NCBI RefSeq assembly: GCF_932526225.1 | Contig: NC_064044.1 | Span: 10,968,906-11,032,905 of the forward strand | Source: Nematostella vectensis | Lineage: Eukaryota > Cnidaria > Anthozoa > Actiniaria > Edwardsiidae | Length of the DNA stretch: 64,000 bases | Direction of reading: 5' to 3' | Shown here: in pieces, positions 59,950 to 64,000 of the stretch | Layout of the letters: every line of letters begins with the position of its first letter | Numbering within the stretch: the stretch's first letter is position 1 | Position numbers and translations under genes: made by a program | Notes under the pieces: model-generated | Seen by the model: the letters and a program-made list of their open reading frames with translations, nothing else | Database searches by the model: none | What the model was told of the DNA's origin: nothing

Positions 59950-62196
59950 AATGATAATGATTATGATGGTGACTGGTGATGATGATGACGGTGATGATTA
60001 TAATGATGGTAGTGATGATGACAATAATAATAAAATACCTTCGCAGTTCTCCCCCTTGAATCCTCGAGCGCACGTGCACTCGTACCCCTGACCTACATCG
60101 TAGCACGTGCCGCCATTACGGCAAGGGTTTGGCTCGCACAAACTCCGCACTGTAACAAAACGCATTTGAGTCCCTGTCAGTCGTGTGAAAAAGCATCCAT
60201 TTCAATCGGCTGATTTAGGGGAGCTGTTGCTAAATTTCGTTTAAATTCGGCGAATAAAGATTTTAATTTTAGGTACTTAAAGATTTCTTCTTAGAATAAA
60301 CTTCCAATATTTATTATTCTGCTAGAACTACGAAAATTTACAGTGTATTCCAGCAAAATTCTTTGCGCGTATTTGGATTTACGTTTTTAATACTGATTCA
60401 GGCACAACATATAATAGATGGCAAAATCCTAGTGAGAAAACTCACTAGGATTCAAACTCACAAAAAAAGAAAATTAAACCTAAATATAAAACCTTTTAGC
60501 AAAAAGCTTTAGTCTTTAAATCGGTGGCATAACTTACGTTCACAATGGGTTCCCATGAACCCTGGCGAGCAGGTGCATTCGTAACCATTAGGTACCACAG
60601 TACACTGGCCACCATTTTGACACGGAACAGGCTCACAGAACGAATGATCTGTTTGGGGAGGTGGAGAATAAGTTATCAGAAGTCACCCATAGAAGGATTA
60701 ATCAAGGGAAGGATACTAATGGGGGGAGGGAAGGAATGGCTCACAGAACAGAGGATAAGCAATTACTTAGACATTGTTTATGTACTACTTGATCAGTCAT
60801 TCTTCAAGGGAAGAATGACTGATCAAGTAGTGGCAGATAGAGCGAATGATCTGCCTGGAAAGATACAGGATGAGCAATTTTATTGGCAATGTTGCCAATA
60901 GAATGACTGATTAAGGAATAGATGGAGTGGCAAGAGGAAAACAGGAGTGCTTGTGGAGCTGTATGGAAGAGCTCCTTGGAGCCTCCAATGTTGTTTGGCA
61001 TTTAAACTAATCACCGCAAAAGCTCTAATAAGGTAACAGGTGCTTATATATTATTTGCTTATTCGTATTTTTGGCGCTAGATGGGGGGCTTAAAAGGGTT
61101 GGGAATTAATATAGAGTTCACGGCTTAAACAAAGTGTCCCTTCTACCTCTACGCTGTGGAAATGCAGAGGGGAACATCAAGGGGCTATGAAGGGCGCAGG
61201 GAATCGAAAAACAAAATAGATGAAAGGGGTTATATCCTTTCTCGACATTTTAAAAGTGCAAATAAGAGACACACATTGAATGTCTGTTATTGTCCCACAA
61301 AATGGTATGACTAGAAAAACTAAACTAGGTGGTTTGCGAAGGCATGATGGAATCAGGGAAATAAGCCAACATAAGTTTGAAAATGGCATGTTTTATGCCC
61401 CTATGAAGCAGAGCAAAACTCAACTTTTCACAGAGAAGTGTAAAACCAGTACAACATACATTGTGTTTATTCATTTTCCTAATGTCCGACAATGCTACAC
61501 CACAATATGGAGGCTCAATGTAACTAAATAAAATAAGTACAGCATAGTAGCCTTAGTCACCGGAGCTCGTCCTGCAAACAACGATTCAGAAGCCAATAGC
61601 GATCTTGTTAAATAAAATTTAAACTATTCCGGGCAGATCGATAAAAGCGATTTTAGCAAAAAAAATTGTGTATTGTCTCTATCTCCCCTAGTTGACCTGC
61701 TAAAATTTGGAACAGCTATTTTGGCGGCGTGGAACGAGTACAAATACAGCCCCGCCTCCTGCTTTCGGGAACCGCGCAAATAAGACTAACACACAAAATG
61801 TAAAGGCATTTGAATATATAGGATATCAATTCGCTAATCAATACAATGAAAATACAACGAACCGTATCTGTTGAACGGTTAGAGACCGTTTGAGTGTATA
61901 ACGTACGGTCCATATAACACAAAGCAGTGTTGTCACAAGGCGGTGAATAACGCGTGATATTTACCCGGATGGTGATGAACTATCAGGCGGTGGATATGGG
62001 GCATATGTCCATTCCTCATCATGGGATATTGTTGCATAAAAGGCGCATACGGTACAAACTGCCGCTTGCTAACTCCTGCTTTGTCATGTTTAGATTTGTG
62101 GGAAAACTTCGACCTTCTACCATGAGACTTCACACTCTTCGCGTAGACCTCACCTAAGAAAACTAGGGCAAGACAAGCCAGAACTAAAGATCGCAT
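45481..62196 (-). CDS. EGF-1: secreted multi-EGF protein, paralog of EGF-2
   Basis: Exons (minus): 62196-61965, 60648-60538, 60149-60039, 59868-59752, 59172-59059, 58626-58516, 58309-58202, 57875-57696, 57112-57017, 56643-56536, 56077-55967, 54533-54423, 53646-53530, then either the Pro/Gly terminal exon 52444-51876 (731 aa) or 49645-49520, 48812-48690, 48037-47909, 47402-47304, 46956-46864, 45590-45481 (768 aa). Both versions are open with all introns phase 1. No signal-peptide exon was found between 49646 and 51875. The exon order 1-18 matches EGF-2, with equal lengths at exons 3, 4, 5, 6, 7, 9, 12 and the late short EGF. I therefore read this as one gene with two ends, not two genes. It should be secreted, Pro-rich at both ends, and matrix-, adhesive- or capsule-like. 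Confidence 0.8.
45902..46136. mobile_element. Complete MITE, 235 bp, CTTATGCCTGGTGCACACTA ends
   Basis: The ends CTTATGCCTGGTGCACACTAG and its complement are perfect over about 20 bases. Internal ATAACGACAT and AGAGAAA-TTTCTCT hairpin arms are present. Same family as 26693-26851. Lies downstream (minus strand) of EGF-1 exon 19. Confidence 0.85.
46725..46806. repeat. AT-rich imperfect palindrome in EGF-1 near exon 19
   Basis: TTATTAAATTATTAAATA and its mirror TATTTAATAATTTAATAA pair, flanked by TTTTATTTTCC on both sides. Confidence 0.8.
46864..46956 (-). CDS. EGF-1 exon 19: short EGF module
   Basis: [31 protein letters not shown]. Acceptor ccattttag, donor CAAC/gtaagc, phase 1. Confidence 0.87.
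47304..47402 (-). CDS. EGF-1 exon 18: short EGF module
   Basis: [33 protein letters not shown], 99 bases. Nearly the same as EGF-2 exon 17 ([18 protein letters not shown]). Donor AAAG/gtacgt. Confidence 0.89.
47735..47908. repeat. C/G-rich dispersed repeat, copy 2, abutting a splice donor
   Basis: Contains ATGTGTAGTTCCAGAAAATA, CCAGGAATTTCCAGAGGGGA, two G runs and TTCCTTAACAGTTACTGTATT. The last word overlaps the donor region of EGF-1 exon 17 (gtgaatacag on minus). Confidence 0.7.
47909..48037 (-). CDS. EGF-1 exon 17: EGF module
   Basis: [43 protein letters not shown]. Acceptor tttctgcag, donor GAGG/gtgaat, the donor bases being shared with the adjacent repeat. Confidence 0.87.
48604..48641 (+). 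repeat. (ACGTT)n microsatellite
   Basis: About seven ACGTT/ACATT units about 50 bases past the donor of EGF-1 exon 16. Confidence 0.85.
48690..48812 (-). CDS. EGF-1 exon 16: EGF module
   Basis: [40 protein letters not shown]. Acceptor ccccttcag, donor GTAG/gtatgt. Confidence 0.88.
49030..49519 (-). repeat. 99-bp minisatellite seeded by the 3' edge and donor of EGF-1 exon 15, about 5 units
   Basis: Donor words TTAACTTACYATCTGCGAGC recur near 49113, 49213, 49312, 49412 and 49511 (the real exon), a period of about 99 (33 codons). Each copy retains GCAGATR/gtaagttaaa. The frame stays open through most of the array. Confidence 0.93.
49520..49645 (-). CDS. EGF-1 exon 15: EGF module
   Basis: [41 protein letters not shown]. 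Acceptor tttatctccag, donor GATG/gtaagt. It is the first module after the alternative Pro/Gly exon and corresponds to EGF-2 exon 14. Confidence 0.87.
49646..51472. other. Intron between the alternative Pro/Gly exon and EGF-1 exon 15
   Basis: Minus-strand ATGs were checked and none gives a signal peptide with a phase-1 donor. Contains GATGAT-rich DNA near 50195-50225 and 50480-50520 and a poly-C run near 50311. Confidence 0.5.
51473..51583. mobile_element. MITE of the CTGCTAGCAG family, copy 1
   Basis: CTGCTAGCAGAGGCCTCTTT at left, AAAGAGGCCTCTGTTAGCAG at right. Purine-rich centre (GAGGAAAAGAGAGGAG). Confidence 0.8.
51876..52444 (-). CDS. EGF-1 exon 14t: Pro/Gly-rich alternative terminal exon
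   Basis: After acceptor ctgtcctacag, in the phase supplied by exon 13 (G + GA = Gly): [20 protein letters not shown], a Thr/Pro region, then about 100 residues of Gly/Pro/Ser repeats (units like [12 protein letters not shown], 30-bp DNA repeat), ending [12 protein letters not shown] and TGA. Not a strict Gly-X-Y collagen pattern. The exon before it already runs into GPPGG, so composition is continuous across the junction. Confidence 0.75.
52998..53139. mobile_element. MITE of the CTGCTAGCAG family, copy 2
   Basis: TTCTGGCAGAGCTTTCTTCC at left pairs with GGAAGAAAGCTCTGCTAGCA at right. The arms pair for about 45 bases (to TTCTATCACT/AGTGATAGAA). Confidence 0.85.
53530..53646 (-). CDS. EGF-1 exon 13: short EGF module running into GPPGG
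   Basis: [31 protein letters not shown], then TAKRGPPG. Acceptor ctggttctag, donor GGAG/gtgagg. It can join in phase to exon 14t or exon 15. Confidence 0.88.
53800..53985. mobile_element. Possible element with CCATAAAGCGGA words
   Basis: AACTCCATTAAGCGGA, CCTCCATAAAGCGGACACC and GGAGAGGTTCTACTGTA resemble termini of pogo/Tigger-type DNA elements known from many animals. No transposase; ends not defined. Confidence 0.35.
54165..54308 (+). mobile_element. Dispersed inverted-end element, copy 2
   Basis: Bounded by GGCGCGTAC and GTACGCGCC. Contains GAAAGTGGGTCATTTCTTAT and ACTATGCTTTTTCCACTTGT. It is the reverse complement of 18622-18772. Confidence 0.75.
54423..54533 (-). CDS. EGF-1 exon 12: EGF module
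   Basis: [36 protein letters not shown], 111 bases. Acceptor tctgtctag, donor GAGA/gtgagt. Confidence 0.88.
54534..55170 (-). repeat. 81-bp minisatellite seeded by the acceptor and 5' edge of EGF-1 exon 12, about 7-8 units
   Basis: Unit starts near 54621, 54702, 54783, 54864, 54945 and 55026. The minus unit has TCTCTTGTCTCTGCTAAG, then GTAGCTGTCCGTGCTCTCTC and AACCC. Compare the true junction TCTCTTGTCTCTGTCTAG/GTGCCAATCCCTGCTCACCC. The 27-codon period leaves a hydrophobic frame open through all units into the exon. Confidence 0.94.
55202..55545. mobile_element. MITE with CGACGCACGCTAACGTGGCC ends, copy 2, one end tandemly expanded
   Basis: The left end AACGACGCACGCTAACGTGG pairs with GGCCACTGTAGCGCGCGTCG near 55386. 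That right end is repeated about four times with a 43-bp period (GGTGGCCACGGTAGCGCGCG, then CACTATAACAGTTTGTATT) to 55545. Confidence 0.78.
55678..55806. mobile_element. Small fold-back element
   Basis: GGGCCGGGTTCCTAGAAAGC and TTAATCCAGGGATGAAT at left pair with ATTTATCCCTTGGTTA and TTTATGGAACCGGCCC at right. Confidence 0.7.
55967..56077 (-). CDS. EGF-1 exon 11: EGF module
   Basis: [37 protein letters not shown]. Acceptor tatttttag, donor GAAC/gtaaga. Confidence 0.89.
56078..56535. other. EGF-1 intron 10
   Basis: No exon or array recognised. Confidence 0.5.
56536..56643 (-). CDS. EGF-1 exon 10: EGF module
   Basis: [36 protein letters not shown]. Acceptor ttttccag, donor CAAA/gtaagt. Confidence 0.89.
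57017..57112 (-). CDS. EGF-1 exon 9: short EGF module
   Basis: [32 protein letters not shown], 96 bases, equal to EGF-2 exon 9. The acceptor must be ttttttcctaag, because a nearby ATGACAG would put a stop in frame. Donor AATA/gtgagt. Confidence 0.85.
57145..57332. mobile_element. Fold-back element related to the CTGCTAGCAG family, copy 3
   Basis: TAGCCTGCTTGCAGGCGGTA and TACCGCCTGCAAGCAGGCTA bound it. Inner CGTTCGATGATCGGGCGCC occurs twice in direct orientation. Lies 30 bases from the acceptor of EGF-1 exon 9. Confidence 0.82.
57350..57695 (-). repeat. Degenerate 18-20 bp minisatellite beside the donor of EGF-1 exon 8
   Basis: Plus words ATGTGTATGAGTGTGTAAA recur about 16 times. The array begins within ten bases of the donor (gtaacacatttt on minus) and is intron-only. 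Confidence 0.85.
57696..57875 (-). CDS. EGF-1 exon 8: long EGF module
   Basis: [20 protein letters not shown], an extended loop of about 30 residues ([20 protein letters not shown]), then [14 protein letters not shown]. 180 bases, the longest EGF exon, as at EGF-2 exon 8. Acceptor cattcttgtag, donor GAAG/gtaaca. Confidence 0.87.
58053..58130 (+). repeat. Dispersed repeat matching 23810-23885
   Basis: CGCTTGAACTAGCCGATGGA, then TTGAGCGGGAGCATAAAATG. Confidence 0.65.
58202..58309 (-). CDS. EGF-1 exon 7: EGF module
   Basis: [36 protein letters not shown], 108 bases, equal to EGF-2 exon 7. Acceptor atttacag, donor GAAA/gtgagt. Confidence 0.9.
58516..58626 (-). CDS. EGF-1 exon 6: EGF module
   Basis: [37 protein letters not shown]. 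Acceptor tttgttgcag, donor CAGA/gtgagt. Confidence 0.9.
59059..59172 (-). CDS. EGF-1 exon 5: EGF module
   Basis: [38 protein letters not shown]. Acceptor gccgtttcag, donor GAAG/gtcagt. Confidence 0.9.
59430..59466 (-). pseudogene. Broken copy of the 3' edge of EGF-1 exon 4
   Basis: Minus strand reads [10 protein letters not shown], a stop (TAA), then GACG/gtgaga. Exon 4 reads [12 protein letters not shown] and donor gtgagg. The copy is cut off at its 5' side by the CT microsatellite region. Confidence 0.7.
59492..59587 (+). repeat. (CT)n microsatellite, about 47 units
   Basis: Uninterrupted CT run in EGF-1 intron 4. Open frames of Leu-Ser or Arg-Glu here are artefacts. Confidence 0.98.
59752..59868 (-). 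CDS. EGF-1 exon 4: EGF module
   Basis: [38 protein letters not shown], 117 bases, equal to EGF-2 exon 4. Acceptor cttattttcag, donor GAAG/gtgagg. Confidence 0.9.
59917..60030 (+). repeat. (GAT)n and related trinucleotide repeat
   Basis: About eight perfect ATG units, then degenerate GATGAT/AATAAT in EGF-1 intron 3. Confidence 0.95.
60039..60149 (-). CDS. EGF-1 exon 3: EGF module
   Basis: [37 protein letters not shown]. Acceptor ttttgttacag, donor GAAG/gtattt. Confidence 0.9.
60538..60648 (-). CDS. EGF-1 exon 2: EGF module
   Basis: [37 protein letters not shown], all six Cys present. Acceptor ccccaaacag, donor GAAC/gtaagt. Confidence 0.9.
60649..60925 (-). repeat. Diverged copies of the acceptor and 5' edge of EGF-1 exon 2, with a palindrome
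   Basis: The true junction is CCAAACAG/ATCATTCGTTCTGTGAG. A copy near 60838-60860 reads CCAGGCAG/ATCATTCGCTCTATC, and GTTCTGTGAGCCATTCC recurs near 60735-60751. Between them TACTTGATCAGTCATTCTTC meets its inverted copy. Confidence 0.7.
60926..61964. other. EGF-1 intron 1, remainder
   Basis: No exon, array or RNA gene recognised. Confidence 0.5.
61965..62196 (-). CDS. EGF-1 exon 1: signal peptide, basic propeptide, Pro/His/Tyr-rich region
   Basis: [19 protein letters not shown] is a clear signal peptide. A basic propeptide ([20 protein letters not shown]) ends VSKR, followed by [20 protein letters not shown] and a His/Pro-rich end ([10 protein letters not shown]). Donor CCGG/gtaaat, phase 1. 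Same order as EGF-2 exon 1. Confidence 0.88.
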
Positions 62197-63343
62197 TTTT
62201 TCAAAGAAACTTCGTCAAAATAGAAGATTTAGGTAGACATAATTGTTGGATATTTTGTTTTTTATTATTTATTACTTCACGTGGCATAGGGCAAGAACCG
62301 TGAACAGTGTCAGGGATTACCGGATGCTGATTGGTCGGTTCGCGATTTTACAAGTGGGGAGCACAGTTTGGAGTAGTTCACTAGCTTGTGGTAGATACTA
62401 TGTCAGTTGGTTAATTTTCACAAAATCATCTAGGGAAAATATTGGTTCTCGGAGAAAAGAAAAGACGTCGATATGAAAATTTGCTTTTTAAATTGTCCGA
62501 CAAATGCATATATATATACAGTATTTTTTTTTGTTATTGTCATGTATTATGACTAGCTTGTGGCTTTTGGAATTAACATCATGATATATAAAATAACACT
62601 GATATTGTTCCAGGGTATCTCCTCGACAGAAAACAATTGCTCTCTTTTGATTTTGAGAAATACATTATTTGTTTACGTTTTGGTTCCTCGACAGAAATAT
62701 TGCTCTCTTTTGATTTTGAGAAATACAGTATTTGTTTTCGTTTTGGTGAGGGTTGGTGGTTCTTTTTTGGTTAAGCAGATAGTTATGATTATTTCAATAT
62801 TTAAGCTCACACAAAACAAATAACGGCAAAGCAATAATTCCAAAAAAAATCACTAAGAATCGGTTCAAATGATTCTTTTTTGCTGCTGTTCTTTTTAATA
62901 TGCGTTCTGATGCAAAAAGAATTAAAAAATATTTGAAAGATATTTACCTATTCGTTTAGGAACATTTCACATAAAAAATTCTGTTGGAAAAGTAATATAA
63001 AGGGGAATTAATCAGTACTTTTAAAGCACTCTTTGATTGAACAGCTAACAAAGTATAAGTGATGAAAAAAAAAATTGTGTGAACTATGTTGACTACTCCG
63101 CGATGATACTCAGTATCTTGTTACTATCATTTATCATTATTTATTATCTTTTATCATCTTTTACTACTTCCTTTGTCTAAGATTTAAAAAAACGGAAACC
63201 AAATTTAAAAAGTCTTATACCAAAATAACTAAATTATCAAAATTTTATCAGCACACCTTTTCTTCGTGTATAAAAAGATTGATTTTGCTGGCCTTCGACT
63301 AAAAAGCCCTAATAATAGGTGCTTTAAGGCTAAGTTCAAACAT
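62197..63343. other. Intergenic: EGF-1 5' flank and next gene upstream region
   Basis: Two adjacent near-copies of TCGACAGAAA-ATTGCTCTCTTTTGATTTTG lie near 62625-62740 (about 65 bp apart). AT-rich DNA follows. No exon. Confidence 0.45.
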
Positions 63344-63452
63344 CGTATTATCCATGAGCAGTATTCAATGCAAATGCATGCAAATGAATCAAGTCGATTG
63401 TTTCATCTTCATTTGCATGCATTTGCACTGAATACGGCTCATGGATAATACG
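63344..63452. mobile_element. Palindromic element with four ATGCAAAT-type octamers
   Basis: CGTATTATCCATGAGC at left and GCTCATGGATAATACG at right. Inside, ATGCAAATGCATGCAAAT and its inverted copy ATTTGCATGCATTTGCA. A partial relative lies near 40398-40430 (CATGAGCCGTATTC, CAAATGCACGCAAATG). ATGCAAAT is the known POU/octamer motif. Confidence 0.75.
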
Positions 63453-63672
63453 AAGTCAAATCAAAATAAAGCAAAGTAAATAGGTTTTTGACTGGTACCG
63501 CGCGTTTCTCGTAACACTTAGTGTTATGTCTGACCGGTGGCATATTCATAAGCTCGTGACCCCGTATCTATCATCTCCGGGTATTTCTATAGTGAAAATA
63601 AATCCTCGGCTTATGGGTAATAAACGTCGCCACGTCAGAGGACAACTTTGGAATTTGCATGGCGCTTTCTTC

Positions 63673-63680
63673 TATAAAAA
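63673..63680 (+). promoter_or_regulatory. TATA box of the gene at 63718
   Basis: TATAAAAA lies 45 bases before the ATG, which would place the start of transcription only 10-15 bases before the start codon. An intervening ATG at 63681 stops after two codons and is probably upstream of the cap site. Confidence 0.5.
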
Positions 63681-63717
63681 ATGGCATAAATAGGATCATA
63701 TTCTGAAGTCTTCTGCG

Positions 63718-64000
63718 ATGTTAGTTGGAGGAGCGGACAAGTTAATTGTTGGTGTTTGGGTGATACTTTGTTTTCAGTGCTCGAGATTGACCGAATCTAC
63801 GGGAACAGGTCAGAAGGTTACCGTGCCGGATTCCTCTCTATCAGCACCAAGTAAAGTACATAATGATAACAAGACAAGTTTAAGTGATACCTTTACAACT
63901 GGTCTTCGAAATAGTGCAGGAGACGCGTTGGGGAATGTGTCTCACGATAGTAGAGACAACAACACTAAGACGCTTACACAGGAAGAAACAAAAGCTATAA
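63718..64000 (+). CDS. Secreted or membrane protein, N-terminal part (runs off window)
   Basis: From ATG at 63718 the frame stays open to the edge (94 codons). It begins MLVGGADKLIVGVWVILCFQ and then CSRLTES, a plausible signal peptide or signal anchor. A Ser/Thr/Asn-rich stretch with N-glycosylation sequons (NKTS, NVSH) follows. A TATA box precedes it. No family recognised; the remainder lies beyond the window. Confidence 0.6.
   Translation, partial: MLVGGADKLIVGVWVILCFQCSRLTESTGTGQKVTVPDSSLSAPSKVHNDNKTSLSDTFTTGLRNSAGDALGNVSHDSRDNNTKTLTQEETKAI

Overview
This window reads as intron-rich animal DNA. It holds metazoan gene families (a BTB-BACK-Kelch protein, the NMD3 ribosome-export factor, long secreted EGF-repeat proteins built from phase 1-1 exons), many short introns, and many short inverted-repeat elements (MITE-like) and minisatellites. 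No operons, tRNAs or rRNAs were seen. A non-bilaterian animal such as an anthozoan cnidarian is my best guess; that is inference from style and gene content, not proof.

Layout. 384-518 (minus) is one exon of NMD3. 2053-8817 (plus) is a complete three-exon Kelch-like gene (564 aa). Its first intron holds a 2.3 kb fold-back element, and its second intron is largely a 43-bp minisatellite in which nearly every unit carries a CCAAT box. 10675-21044 (minus) holds three small secreted-peptide precursors with the same build: a signal-peptide exon, a phase-0 intron, and a short second exon beginning Glu-Leu. Two are well supported; the last exon of the third is uncertain.

24824-62196 (minus) is dominated by two head-to-tail paralogous genes, called here EGF-2 (42735 down to 26933 or 24824) and EGF-1 (62196 down to 45481, with an alternative end at 51876). 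Each begins with a signal peptide, a basic propeptide ending in a dibasic site followed by Gln-Phe, and a Pro/His/Tyr-rich stretch. Each then has the same order of EGF exons (7 ordinary, 1 short, 3 ordinary, 1 short or odd, 3 ordinary, 2 short) and a proline-rich tail. Every intron between them is phase 1, and many exon pairs match in length to the base. Both genes also carry an alternative Pro-rich terminal exon in the same phase.

The most unusual structural signal is that many minisatellites in these EGF genes begin exactly at an exon-intron boundary. They carry extra copies of the exon edge together with its splice donor or acceptor. At 63718 (plus) another secreted or membrane protein gene starts and runs off the window.
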